A DNA stretch of 57,697 nucleotides, from assembly GCA_002410325.1 (NCBI GenBank), contig DHRK01000002.1, positions 1 to 57,697 of the forward strand, given 5' to 3'. The stretch is from Syntrophomonas sp. UBA5314. GTDB lineage: Bacteria; Bacillota; Syntrophomonadia; Syntrophomonadales; Syntrophomonadaceae. A program made the position numbers and the translations under genes. The notes beneath the pieces are model-generated. The model had not been told where the DNA came from. It worked only from the letters and a program-made list of their open reading frames with translations, and searched no databases. This document shows, one piece after another, positions 26,680 through 35,623 of the stretch; position 1 is the stretch's first letter, and every line of letters starts with the position of its first letter.

Positions 26680-27585
26680 CTATTCCCTGGCCAGCTTATC
26701 CAGTAAAAAACCGATATCATCCGGCAGAGGGGTTTCAAACTCCAGCCATTGGCCGGTGCGGGGCTGAATTAAGCGCAGCCGGGACGCGTGTAGAGCCTGC
26801 CGCTTTATGAAGCCGGAGGCCCTTCCGTAAAGGGCGTCTCCGTAGAGAGGACAGCCCAGGTGGCTCAGGTGCACCCTTATCTGGTGGGTGCGGCCGGTGG
26901 CCAGGGTCAAGGATAGCACCGAGCCGCCGTTCAGGCGCTGCAAAACCGTATAATAGGTGACAGCCGGCTTGCCTGCCTCATCCACCGACCGGCGGGCGCT
27001 GTGGTCCGGATCGAGATGGGCGATGGGCAGGTCGATGCAGCCCGACTCCCGGGGCGGCCCCCCTTCCACCACCGCCAGGTAGGTGCGCCTCAAAAGGCCC
27101 TTTTTCATCTGGCCGAAAACGGCCTGATGGGCGTACTGGCTCTTGCCGATCAATATCAAGCCCGAGGTATCCTTGTCCAGGCGGTTGATAGGGCGAAACC
27201 GGCCGGAGAATCCCTGCCCCAGCCAGTGGGAGGACACCCCGTTGGCCAGGGTGGGCTCCCGGGAGTTCCTGCCCCGGGGTATTACAGCCAGACCCGGGGG
27301 TTTATTCAAAAGCAGAAGATCGGCGTCTTCATAGACAATGTCCAGAGGCATCGGAACCGGTTCTATCGGGTTTGGTTCCGGTATGGCAATATCCACTGAA
27401 ACCAGGTCCCCGGACTGCAGGCGGTAATCGGTCCGGGTGATCCGGCCGTTGACCCGGATGCGCCGCTCTTGTTTTAAGCGGGTTAAAAGAGCGCGGGATA
27501 TCCCCAGGCGATATTTTAAAACATCCCGGAGAAAAACGCAGGAGTCGCCATCCTGAACCCGATAGTGAAGTTCTTGCTCGTCCAT
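26680..27585 (-). CDS. RluA-family pseudouridine synthase
   Basis: 301 residues. An N-terminal S4 RNA-binding domain (LRDVLKYRLGISRALLTRLK ... VNGRITRTDYRLQSGD) precedes the catalytic domain with the active-site Asp in INRLDKDTSGLILIGK. It isomerises uridine to pseudouridine in rRNA or tRNA; the RluD/RluA-like subgroup is not certain. It lies 119 bases upstream of the hydrolase on the same strand and diverges from the ABC-F gene. Confidence 0.93.
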   Translation of the reverse strand: MDEQELHYRVQDGDSCVFLRDVLKYRLGISRALLTRLKQERRIRVNGRITRTDYRLQSGDLVSVDIAIPEPNPIEPVPMPLDIVYEDADLLLLNKPPGLAVIPRGRNSREPTLANGVSSHWLGQGFSGRFRPINRLDKDTSGLILIGKSQYAHQAVFGQMKKGLLRRTYLAVVEGGPPRESGCIDLPIAHLDPDHSARRSVDEAGKPAVTYYTVLQRLNGGSVLSLTLATGRTHQIRVHLSHLGCPLYGDALYGRASGFIKRQALHASRLRLIQPRTGQWLEFETPLPDDIGFLLDKLARE

Positions 27586-27667
27586 AATCCCGTTATTTCC
27601 TTCAACGATTTGGAGATGTCACTAAGCTCATTATACTCTCTTTTGGCACCTTCGTTTCTCGCCCACA

Positions 27668-27696
27668 TTGACTAATAAAGCCCAACGTACTATATT
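27668..27696 (+). promoter_or_regulatory. SigmaA-type promoter of the ABC-F gene
   Basis: TTGACT (27668-27673), a 17-base spacer and TATATT (27691-27696), a strong match to the housekeeping consensus. The predicted start near 27703 leaves a leader of about 218 bases before the ABC-F start codon. Confidence 0.7.
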
Positions 27697-27713
27697 GATA
27701 ATAGTCTGAACGG

Positions 27714-27866
27714 AAAGGATACGCCAGTGCGCAATTAAGCAACGCCAATCCAATTGATCATGTGGATGTTGCTGCCCGGTTTTCGGGGAGCCCTGGTGTT
27801 TGGGCTTTAAAATGGCCGGTTCGGACTTGCTGAAGAGTTTAATGATAATAGGGTGATTCTCGCCCT
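27714..27866 (+). promoter_or_regulatory. Candidate attenuation leader with a three-codon ORF
   Basis: Just after the predicted start, AAAGGA (27714-27719) stands seven bases before GTG CGC AAT TAA (27727-27738), a possible Met-Arg-Asn leader peptide. Downstream are three small stems: CCCG/CGGG (27776-27787), AGCCC/GGGCT (27789-27806) and AGGGTG/CGCCCT (27850-27866), the last followed by a T-rich stretch. Several ABC-F resistance genes are controlled by ribosome stalling on short leaders; this layout is compatible but unproven. Confidence 0.35.
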
Positions 27867-27920
27867 TGTTTAATATTTTAGGAATCCGGCAGCGGCATCC
27901 ATACCCAAGGAGTGGTTTGG

Positions 27921-29636
27921 ATGCTTTTATTATGGGCTGATAATTTGTCACAGAGTTTTGCCGGCCACGATATTTTTGGCGGGGTCAGTTTTGAGATTCA
28001 AGCCGGAGAAAAGCTGGCCATAGTAGGACCCAACGGCATAGGTAAGACCTCTTTGTTAAAAATAATGGCCGGGCGGGATGAACCGGCCGGCGGGTCTCTT
28101 AAGTACCTGAGACCGGTCAGCGCCGGTATGACCGTACAGGACCTCGGGGTACGGAAGGAGGGCCGCCTGATTGAATATCTACAGGAGATTGCCCCCGATG
28201 CTTTCAGCTCCGACCTGGGAGCAGCTATGAAAAAGTTTAACTTTACCGGGCGGGAAGACGATCGTATAGCTTCCTTGAGCGGGGGTGAAAAGACCCGCCT
28301 GCAGCTGGCCGGAATATACCTCAGCGGGGCTGAACTGCTGCTGCTGGATGAGCCGACCAACCACCTGGACCAGGAGAACCTGCACTGGTTGGAAGAGTTC
28401 ATCAGCGGTTCCCCCCATACGGTGGTTATCGTCTCCCATGACCGCTGTTTCCTGGATCGCACGGTCAGCCGGATTCTTGAACTGCGCCGGGATGGAATGA
28501 CTTCCTACCCCGGCAACTACACCTATTATTACCAGGCCCGGCTGGAGAAACGCGCCCGAGACGAAAAGACTTATTGGGACCAGGAGAAACAGGCCCGGAA
28601 GCTTCAAGAAGCCATCGCGGAGAAAAAGGCCTGGGCAGGCCAGGGCCATGATCAGGCGGCTGGCAAGGCCCGGGAAACCGGCATAAAGTGCGCTAAAGTC
28701 CACTACCGCTCCAAAGCCCAAAAAATGGAGCGGCAGGTCAAGAATAATATCAAACGCCTGGAGCGCCTGCAAGAAGAGCGCCTGGCCCGACCGCCCCGGG
28801 AAAGGGACATAAACCTTTCCTTCACCGGGGGCCGGCGGGCTGCCTCCAGCCTATTACGGGCCGATGGCATTGCCAAATCCTATGGGTCGAAAACCCTTTT
28901 TGCCGGCAGCCGTTTCAGCCTGCAATACGGAGAAAAGGCTGGCCTGGTGGGAGCCAACGGCTCCGGGAAAACCACTTTGCTGCGCATTCTGGCGGGTTCC
29001 GAGCACCTGGACCAAGGGTCTCTCTGGCTGTCGCCCTCCCTGCGGATAGGCTATCTGGAGCAGGAAATAAGTACTCTTAACGGAAGCCGGAGCCTGCTGG
29101 AAGAAGTAGTCGCGGTCTGCCCCGACCGGGGGCGGGTGCGCCAGCTGCTGGCCGATTTGCTGCTGGCCGGGGACACGGTTTTCAAGCCCTGCGCAGTGCT
29201 CAGCATGGGTGAACGGGTGCGGGTGGCCCTGGCCAGGCTGCTTCTCTCTCCCTACGATCTGCTGCTGCTGGATGAGCCCACCAACTACCTGGATCTGCCC
29301 AGCCGGGAGAAGCTGGAGCAGGCCCTGCAGGCTTTCGGCGGAAGCCTTATTATCGTGTCCCATGATCGCTGGTTGATGGATCAGGTCACCACCAGCACCT
29401 GGCATATCGCTGCCAACCAGATACAGGTCTATCCGGGGCCCTGGTCAGAATACCGGGCATCCCGCCAGAACAAGCATCTTGAAGCGGATGGGGGGGCATT
29501 CGACCGCCTGGAGTTGGAGTTTCGTAAAGCCCGTTTGCTCAGCGAACTATCCACTTTGGACCGGGTTAAAAATGAAGCCGAGTACCTTCGCCTGGAAAAG
29601 GAATTCCAGGATACCGTGCAAAAGCTGAGGAATTGA
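27921..29636 (+). CDS. ABC-F family ATPase (ribosome-associated)
   Basis: 571 residues with two ABC domains on one chain and no membrane segments. Domain 1 has GPNGIGKTS, LSGGEKTRLQLA and LLLLDEPTNHLDQ; domain 2 has GANGSGKTTL, LSMGERVRVALARL and LLLLDEPTNYLDL. A basic helical linker (about 200-290, KAQKMERQVKNNIKRLERLQ) joins them and would reach the peptidyl-transferase region, and a short coiled C-terminus ends the protein. ABC-F proteins act on the ribosome as translation factors or antibiotic-resistance proteins; the long linker and regulated-looking leader favour protection, but this is inference. Start at 27921 has AAGGAG eight to nine bases upstream; the GTG at 27912 is too near. Confidence 0.9.
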   Translation: MLLLWADNLSQSFAGHDIFGGVSFEIQAGEKLAIVGPNGIGKTSLLKIMAGRDEPAGGSLKYLRPVSAGMTVQDLGVRKEGRLIEYLQEIAPDAFSSDLGAAMKKFNFTGREDDRIASLSGGEKTRLQLAGIYLSGAELLLLDEPTNHLDQENLHWLEEFISGSPHTVVIVSHDRCFLDRTVSRILELRRDGMTSYPGNYTYYYQARLEKRARDEKTYWDQEKQARKLQEAIAEKKAWAGQGHDQAAGKARETGIKCAKVHYRSKAQKMERQVKNNIKRLERLQEERLARPPRERDINLSFTGGRRAASSLLRADGIAKSYGSKTLFAGSRFSLQYGEKAGLVGANGSGKTTLLRILAGSEHLDQGSLWLSPSLRIGYLEQEISTLNGSRSLLEEVVAVCPDRGRVRQLLADLLLAGDTVFKPCAVLSMGERVRVALARLLLSPYDLLLLDEPTNYLDLPSREKLEQALQAFGGSLIIVSHDRWLMDQVTTSTWHIAANQIQVYPGPWSEYRASRQNKHLEADGGAFDRLELEFRKARLLSELSTLDRVKNEAEYLRLEKEFQDTVQKLRN

Positions 29637-29666
29637 TTACTGCAGGTCAATATACGGTTAAAGCTT

Positions 29667-29703
29667 AAAGGCCGCTCTTTGAAATCGAAGGCGGCCTTTT
29701 AAC
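29667..29703 (+). terminator. Intrinsic terminator of the ABC-F gene
   Basis: AAAGGCCGC (29667-29675) pairs with GCGGCCTTT (29691-29699) and continues into TTTAACC. It lies 31 bases after the ABC-F stop. Nothing else is seen between here and 29806. Confidence 0.8.
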
Positions 29704-29806
29704 CGTCTGAAACCCGGGTATTCAGTACGGTTTTCTATTGTTAAGCTTCCATTTGAAACCAACCTGTATTGAGCCTATAGACAGACCAATACGCCCTGGC
29801 TGACGA

Positions 29807-30295
29807 TTATTGATCAGCTTCCCGATTGCCAATGCACTTTTGGATATCAATCATTGATACGTCGGGTTGGGCGAAATAAATGCAGATATCCTTGTATTTT
29901 TCCATCCATTCCATCCAACGGCCTTCATACAATTCGGCGGCCATCCAATCGGGCCGCTGCCTGGAGCCGGCCTGGATAAGCGCTTTGATGGAGTTTATAA
30001 CGATGTCCCCGACCACACTGCACCCCTGGTCCCCGCTGGTCATCTGATTGACCAGTTTGTTGAAACCGGGACCAATATTCACGCCTTTTAAATGATCTAT
30101 ATTCTGCCATCCGGCCAGACATATCTCATGGGGTACCTTGACCGCTTCCACTTCAAGCTCGGTAATGGAGAAGGAAAATACGTTCAGTACCAACCGGGAG
30201 CGGATTTTGTGAAGGTCGTCTTCCCATATCCCGGCCACTTCAAATCCTACATCGCGAACGCTTTCCACCCTGTACAATTCCTGTTTATAAAACAT
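29807..30295 (-). CDS. DUF2889 family protein
   Basis: 162 residues, soluble. It fits the DUF2889 pattern: an opening YRVESVRDVGFEVAGIWEDD, a central ITELEVEAVKVPHEICLAGW, and the hallmark GVNIGPGFNKLVNQMTSGDQGC followed by a helical region. The function of the family is unknown; members turn up beside acyl-CoA metabolism genes, and here the next gene on the same strand is an acyl-CoA dehydrogenase, with a REPIN-like element between. A CoA-thioester-related role is only a guess from neighbourhood. Confidence 0.7.
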   Translation of the reverse strand: MFYKQELYRVESVRDVGFEVAGIWEDDLHKIRSRLVLNVFSFSITELEVEAVKVPHEICLAGWQNIDHLKGVNIGPGFNKLVNQMTSGDQGCSVVGDIVINSIKALIQAGSRQRPDWMAAELYEGRWMEWMEKYKDICIYFAQPDVSMIDIQKCIGNREADQ

Positions 30296-30331
30296 TGGCG
30301 CTCCCCTCCCTGTATTATTTGGATTGAATGA

Positions 30332-30419
30332 GTTTGGGGACGGTTCTTCAACTCATTCTAGCCAAAGGTTTCATAACATCTCGGCTGTGCGAAAATGAGT
30401 TGAAGAACCGTCCCCAAAC
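30332..30419. repeat. REPIN-like palindromic element, copy C
   Basis: Perfect 26-base inverted arms (30332-30357 and 30394-30419; core GGGGACGGTTCTTCAACTCA) around a 36-base spacer. It has the same structure and nearly the same arms as copy B; the spacers differ, and a single arm position covaries on both sides (TTCAACTC/GAGTTGAA here, TTCGACTC/GAGTCGAA there). It lies 10 bases past the stop of the acyl-CoA dehydrogenase gene. Confidence 0.85.
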
Positions 30420-30428
30420 CCGTTTAGA

Positions 30429-32267
30429 TTAATAGTCGAAGGCTTCGACGGGGATGGCGATTGCCGAATCATCGCCGTCTTTGACTATCTTGGCCACGGT
30501 TTCAACCTGGGGAACCACATTCATCAGGTAATAGCGCGCGGCTGCTACCTTGCCGGCATAGAAGTTGTAGTCATAGTGCTCCGGCCCTACGGATCGGGCT
30601 TTATCGTTGGCCAAGAGCGCCTGCTCCAGGAGCAAGCGCCCGCTGTAGAGCTGGGAGGTGGCGGTCAAAATACGGCGCGCGTACAGGGGCATCATGGAGA
30701 ACTTCTTGGCTGCAAAATAGCCGGCCATGGCCTTTTGAATATCTCCGTACGCCTTCAGCGCCTCTCCTAAATTGGCGAATTCCTTGGCGAAGTCAGGGTG
30801 GTTTTTATGGGCCTCATAGAAATCTCTCATTTCCTGCATAAAAGCGGCAAAAGCGGCGCCTTTCTTCAAACCCCATTTACGCCCTACTAAATCCATGGAT
30901 TGAATAAAGTTGGTGCCTTCCCAGATGGAGTATATTTTTACGTCACGGGCGATCTGGGCCACCGGGTATTCTTCACAGTATCCATAACCGCCGTAAACCT
31001 GAATTGCCTCTCCAATCAGCCACCAGGCTTCATCAGAGGGGAAGGCTTTGCATAAAGGAGTGGTGATTTCGATCAATTCATTGGCCCGGGCGCGTTTTTC
31101 CGGATCCGGATCGTGATGGCGCACGTCAAAGGCAAAATAGGTCTTGTACATCATGGCCCGCATGGCTTCCACATGGGCTTTTCCCATCAGCAGGGTGCGT
31201 TTGATGTCTTCGTGGTTGATGATGGCGGTGCGCCCGGCCTTGGGATTGGTAAGGAGCCTTCCCTGAATTCTCTCTTTGGCATAGTCGCGGGCGTTGTAGT
31301 AGGCGTTGGCCAGGCAGGCCAGGGCTGAATGCCCGGTTTCCATACGGGCCATGTTCATCATCTGGAACATCTGGCCCATGCCCTCCCCGACCCCCTCATT
31401 TTCCAGCGGGTTCTTTCCCAACAGCCAGCCGCGGCAGTTGTTGTTCTCGCCCATGGCCAGAGCCGCGGTGCAGGAGCCATGCTGTCCCAGTTTATGCTCT
31501 ACCCCGGTGGTGATGACATCGTTGTCTTCGAAGCTGCCGTCTTGGTTAACCCAGTATTTCGGCACTACGAATAGTGATATGCCGGAGGTTCCGGGCCTGG
31601 CCCCTTCCACCCGGGCCAGGTAAAGGTGAACGATATTGTCGGTAAAGTCATTATCTCCCCCGGTGATGAATATTTTACTGCCTTTGATTTTAAATATGCG
31701 CGGGTCGTCGGTAGGATAAGCCTTGGATAGAATGTCGCCCACATCGGAACCGGCGGTGGCTTCAGTCAGACACATGGTTCCGGTCCAGGTGCCGTCCATC
31801 ATTTTGGGAAGGAACATGGTCTTCACTTCTTCCGAGCCAAAGCTCTGGATGAGTCCGGCCGCTCCGCTGGTCAAAATGATATAGGGTCCGAAGGTCGGGT
31901 TGGCGGCGCAGAACATTTCCCATACCATGGTGTGTAAGATATGAGGCAAAACCATGGCGTCTTCCGATTCGTCAATATTGCTGGTCCCCCAGCCTTCAGC
32001 CTGTAGCTGTTTAAAGAGCGGGCCGAAGGAGGCCGGCAGGGTGACCTTGCCGTTTTCCAGCTTGACCGGATTCAGGTCTCCCTCTTCGTTGGTGGGTTCA
32101 ATAACCTCTTTACACATTTTAAGAATGGGAGCTAAAACCGATTTGATATCATCCTTGGAATAGTAATCGGCAAACTGGGGATAAGAAAAGATCTGTTCGG
32201 TAGGAAGCCATTCCTGCACGATGAATTCGAAGTCTCTTATATTTTGATAGGCAAAATTCGATGACAT
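30429..32267 (-). CDS. Acyl-CoA dehydrogenase, long form with extra C-terminal domain
   Basis: 612 residues, about 220 more than butyryl-CoA dehydrogenase; the length and C-terminal helical extension resemble the DmdC/FadE-like class. FAD-domain motifs are present (MCLTEATAGSDVGDI, KIFITGGDNDF) and the catalytic Glu lies in SIWEGTNFIQSMDL. It oxidises acyl-CoA to enoyl-CoA, here most likely butyryl-CoA to crotonyl-CoA given the neighbours, passing electrons to ETF. It is the last of five same-strand genes. A terminator-like hairpin separates it from the thiolase gene, so it may be expressed at a different level. A 194-base gap precedes it. Confidence 0.9.
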   Translation of the reverse strand: MSSNFAYQNIRDFEFIVQEWLPTEQIFSYPQFADYYSKDDIKSVLAPILKMCKEVIEPTNEEGDLNPVKLENGKVTLPASFGPLFKQLQAEGWGTSNIDESEDAMVLPHILHTMVWEMFCAANPTFGPYIILTSGAAGLIQSFGSEEVKTMFLPKMMDGTWTGTMCLTEATAGSDVGDILSKAYPTDDPRIFKIKGSKIFITGGDNDFTDNIVHLYLARVEGARPGTSGISLFVVPKYWVNQDGSFEDNDVITTGVEHKLGQHGSCTAALAMGENNNCRGWLLGKNPLENEGVGEGMGQMFQMMNMARMETGHSALACLANAYYNARDYAKERIQGRLLTNPKAGRTAIINHEDIKRTLLMGKAHVEAMRAMMYKTYFAFDVRHHDPDPEKRARANELIEITTPLCKAFPSDEAWWLIGEAIQVYGGYGYCEEYPVAQIARDVKIYSIWEGTNFIQSMDLVGRKWGLKKGAAFAAFMQEMRDFYEAHKNHPDFAKEFANLGEALKAYGDIQKAMAGYFAAKKFSMMPLYARRILTATSQLYSGRLLLEQALLANDKARSVGPEHYDYNFYAGKVAAARYYLMNVVPQVETVAKIVKDGDDSAIAIPVEAFDY

Positions 32268-32365
32268 GACTGGACTCCTTTCAGTTAAGAGAAGACTCCC
32301 CGCTAAAAAGCATAACCAGGAAGCCTTCTGCTTGGCATCATTTAAAAATTATCGGGTGCTTTTTT

Positions 32366-32401
32366 AAAAAAGATTGCGCCTGGGAGATTTACACCTCCCA
32401 G
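32366..32401 (-). terminator. Terminator-like hairpin between thiolase and acyl-CoA dehydrogenase genes
   Basis: On the minus strand CTGGGAG pairs with CTCCCAG across an 8-base loop (32401-32380), and a run of six T follows nine bases later. The offset T run suggests partial termination after the thiolase gene. Confidence 0.5.
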
Positions 32402-32461
32402 ACTATAAAATATATTAAAGAAATAATATAAAGGGGTTCTAATTTTAGACTGTTTTACAGA

Positions 32462-33688
32462 CTAGACGTCTCTGGTCCAGATAACAGCCATCGCCGGTCC
32501 GCCGCCTACGCAGGTGGAGGCGCCGCCAACGGTGGCTCCGATTCTTTCCATTTCATGAATGAGGCTGACCTGGAGACGCGCACCGGTGCAGCCCACCGGG
32601 TGGCCCAGAGCGATGCCGGAACCGTTGTGATTGATGTTGCCTTGAGTGTTCAGGTCGCCGGCATTCATTTCAATGCCAAACTCATCTTTTATTACCTTGC
32701 CGACACCGATAAACTGGGCCGCAAAGGCTTCGTTGATCTCCCAGTAATCAACCTGGTCATAGTTTAATCCAGCTTGCTTCAGGGCCTTGGGAATGGCATA
32801 AGCCGGGCCGATACCCATATAGACGGGATCTACGCCATAAGAGCAGATGCTGAGCAATTTAGCTAAAGGTTTGACCCCCAATTCTTTGGCTTTTTGAGCG
32901 GTCATCAGTACCATTGCGGCAGAGCCGTCGTTGAGACCGGAAGCATTGGCGGCGGTGGTCACGCCGTCTTTATTGAAGGCCGGCGGCAGTTTACCCATGG
33001 TTTCCAGGCTGGCGCCGGGAATAAAGTGCTCGTCTTTATTAAAGAATGTGGAGCCCTTTCTAGTCTTGATTTCTACCGGCACATATTCCCGGTCAAAAAT
33101 ACCACCATTAACAGCGGCAGCAGCCCGGGTATGACTGATCAGAGCCAGTTGATCGCATTCTTCCCTGCTGATGCCATATTTCTTGGCAATATTATCGGCA
33201 GTACCGCCCATGTGGCTTTTTGCCAGTCCGCAAACCAGTCCGTCTGACAGCATGGGATCCTGACATTTGGTATCAGCCATTCTGGCTCCCCAGCGCATGG
33301 CAGGTAATAAATAAGGTACACCTGACATGCTCTCGGTCCCTATTACCAGAGCGATATCGTTCTTGCCCATGGCTAAACCCATGGCGGCAATCTCAGTAGC
33401 CCGCATACTGGCAGCGCAGTTCTGGCTTACCATGGAGGCTGAGCTTTCAAAAGTCATGCCGAGTCCCATAGCTATAGCACGGGGGGGCAGGGAACCGTTG
33501 CCATGATGCATGCACATACCCAGAACCAGTTCATCGATTTGAGATGCCTCAATACCTGCTCTTTTAATAGCTTCGGCACCTGTTATCTTAGACAGGTCAT
33601 TGACTTTAAAATCTTTCAGACTGCCTGCGTATTTACCGATCGGTGTTCTGCACGCACTTACCATTACGACTTCATTGAGTTCTGCCAT
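32462..33688 (-). CDS. Acetyl-CoA C-acetyltransferase (thiolase)
   Basis: 408 residues. The nucleophilic Cys is in VSQNCAASMRA, the catalytic His in NHNGSGIALGHPVG and the second Cys in STCVGGGPAMAV. It cleaves acetoacetyl-CoA with CoA to two acetyl-CoA, or runs in reverse. The ATG follows AGGAGG by seven bases. It sits between the crotonase and acyl-CoA dehydrogenase genes and provides the last step of the C4 pathway encoded here. Confidence 0.94.
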   Translation of the reverse strand: MAELNEVVMVSACRTPIGKYAGSLKDFKVNDLSKITGAEAIKRAGIEASQIDELVLGMCMHHGNGSLPPRAIAMGLGMTFESSASMVSQNCAASMRATEIAAMGLAMGKNDIALVIGTESMSGVPYLLPAMRWGARMADTKCQDPMLSDGLVCGLAKSHMGGTADNIAKKYGISREECDQLALISHTRAAAAVNGGIFDREYVPVEIKTRKGSTFFNKDEHFIPGASLETMGKLPPAFNKDGVTTAANASGLNDGSAAMVLMTAQKAKELGVKPLAKLLSICSYGVDPVYMGIGPAYAIPKALKQAGLNYDQVDYWEINEAFAAQFIGVGKVIKDEFGIEMNAGDLNTQGNINHNGSGIALGHPVGCTGARLQVSLIHEMERIGATVGGASTCVGGGPAMAVIWTRDV

Positions 33689-33800
33689 TATATATACCTC
33701 CTCATAATCAGGCTGATTTTATTGGGTTATAAGTTCTCGTGTGCTACAATGATTTTATCTAATGTCTTGCCCATTTATCGGGCCTGCTCCAGTCTACCGG

Positions 33801-34583
33801 CTACTTGCCTGTAAACTGGGGTTTTCTCTTTTCAACAAAGGCCCGGGTCCCTTCTTTCTGATCTTCGCTTGCTACACAGAGCCCAAAGAAATTGGATTCT
33901 ATGCGCAGGCCGCTGTCCAAATCTCCCTGCAGCCCCTGCCCGATGGCCAGCTTGGCGTAGGCAACCGACAGCGGAGCGTTGCCCATGATTTTTTTAGCCA
34001 GCTTCCTGGCTTGATCCAGCAATTCAGCAGCCGGATAAACATGATTGACCAGCCCAATCCGGTAGGCTTCGCTGGCATCAATGACGGCCGCGGTAAAAGT
34101 CAGTTCTTTGGCCCGCCCTTCACCGATCAGCCGCGGCAGCCGCTGGGTTCCGCCATAGCCGGGGATGACCCCCAGGCTCACTTCGGGCAGCCCAAATACG
34201 GCATGGTCAGAAGCCAGGCGAATATCGCAGGCCATGGCCAGTTCGCAGCCACCGCCCAGGGCAAACCCGTTGACGGCTGCTATAACCGGTTTTTCCAAGA
34301 CGTCCAGCTTGCGGAAGGTCTGCTCGCCTTGATCACAATAAAAGCGAGCCTCGGCCGGGGATAAACCCTGGAAGCCTAAAATGTCCGCCCCGGCTACAAA
34401 AGCCTTATCCCCTGAGCCGGTGATAATCAAGACCTTGATCTCATCGTCGTCTTTTATTTCGTCTATGGCTTTACCTATTTCCTGGACTGTTTTGAGGTTC
34501 AAGGCATTCATGGCTTTAGGCCGGTTGATAGTGAGAATGCCTATGGGGCCCTCTTTTTCCAGAATTAAATTTTCATACTGCAT
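33801..34583 (-). CDS. crt: Enoyl-CoA hydratase (crotonase)
   Basis: 260 residues of the crotonase fold. The oxyanion-hole segments are AFVAGADILGF and GFALGGGCELAMACD, and both catalytic Glu residues are present (GGCELA and GLPEVSLGVIPGYGGTQRL). It hydrates crotonyl-CoA to 3-hydroxybutyryl-CoA. GAGGTG precedes the ATG. It lies 33 bases downstream of the dehydrogenase gene, in one operon. Confidence 0.93.
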   Translation of the reverse strand: MQYENLILEKEGPIGILTINRPKAMNALNLKTVQEIGKAIDEIKDDDEIKVLIITGSGDKAFVAGADILGFQGLSPAEARFYCDQGEQTFRKLDVLEKPVIAAVNGFALGGGCELAMACDIRLASDHAVFGLPEVSLGVIPGYGGTQRLPRLIGEGRAKELTFTAAVIDASEAYRIGLVNHVYPAAELLDQARKLAKKIMGNAPLSVAYAKLAIGQGLQGDLDSGLRIESNFFGLCVASEDQKEGTRAFVEKRKPQFTGK

Positions 34584-34616
34584 AAATTTGACACCTCTTC
34601 TAATGCAATAAAGCGC

Positions 34617-35465
34617 TTATTTGTTGTAATCAAAAAATCCCTTTTTAGTTTTCATACCCAGCCAGCCGGCTCTGACCAACTGTTTAAGCGGAGGAGCGGG
34701 GCGGTATTTGGGATCGCCGGTTTCTTCGAACAGGGTGTTGCAGACCTCTAAAGCTATATCAATTCCAACCAGATCTCCAAGCGCCAAAGGGCCCATCGGC
34801 CATCCTGCGCCCAATTTCATGGCGGTGTCAATGTCGGCAGCCGAAGCCAGTCCCTCATAAAAAATGAAAGCCGCTTCATTAAGCCCCGGGATGAGGATGC
34901 GGTTAACCACAAAACCAGGTCCTTCTTTAACCTGAATAGGCTTTTTGCCGATCTCCTTGGACAAAGCAAATACGGTTTCAACGGTTTCCTGCGAGGTTTG
35001 AGCCGCGGCTATCACTTCAATCAGTTTCATAACCTGAGCCGGGTTGAAGAAATGCATCCCCACCACTTTGTCAGGCTTCTTATAAGCGGTGGCTATTTCG
35101 GTAATGGACAGGGCGGAAGTATTGGTCGCAACTATGATTTCGTCTTTTATAATGCTCGATAATTTGCTGTAGACGTCTTTTTTAATCGGCATCTTTTCCA
35201 GGACTGTTTCAATTACAAAATCCGCCTCAGCGATATCTTCCAATTTGGCAGTGCCGGTAATCTTCAGCCCTTCGGCGGTGCCCGCCGGAGCCTGTCCCTT
35301 TTCTTCAGCTTTGGCTACGCCCTTTTTAACCCCGGCAATACATCTGTCCACGATTTCCTGGGCAATGTCGTAAACGATCACTTCTTTGCCGGCCGTGGCC
35401 AGTGCCCAAACTATGCCGGTGCCCATAGTGCCAGCACCTAATACAGCGATTTTCTTGATTTCCAT
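34617..35465 (-). CDS. hbd: 3-hydroxybutyryl-CoA dehydrogenase
   Basis: 282 residues. The NAD-binding loop is VLGAGTMGTGIVWALA, and the catalytic His-Glu region is VGMHFFNPAQVMKLIEVI with NTSALSITEIA. It oxidises 3-hydroxybutyryl-CoA to acetoacetyl-CoA. Length and motifs are standard for the family. AAGGGGG precedes the ATG. It is the second gene of the sigma54-driven operon, 158 bases after the CoA-transferase gene. Confidence 0.95.
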   Translation of the reverse strand: MEIKKIAVLGAGTMGTGIVWALATAGKEVIVYDIAQEIVDRCIAGVKKGVAKAEEKGQAPAGTAEGLKITGTAKLEDIAEADFVIETVLEKMPIKKDVYSKLSSIIKDEIIVATNTSALSITEIATAYKKPDKVVGMHFFNPAQVMKLIEVIAAAQTSQETVETVFALSKEIGKKPIQVKEGPGFVVNRILIPGLNEAAFIFYEGLASAADIDTAMKLGAGWPMGPLALGDLVGIDIALEVCNTLFEETGDPKYRPAPPLKQLVRAGWLGMKTKKGFFDYNK

Positions 35466-35623
35466 GAAAATTATCCCCCTTAAAACTTCAAATATAGATG
35501 TTCATTATTCAATAAGCGACCCGGATCTTATAAACCACCTCCTTGTTTTTGGATTGAGTATTTATTGGGTATGATAATGCTTCCGGTTGCCATGCCCCCA
35601 GCGGGAACTTGACGGCAGGCTTA

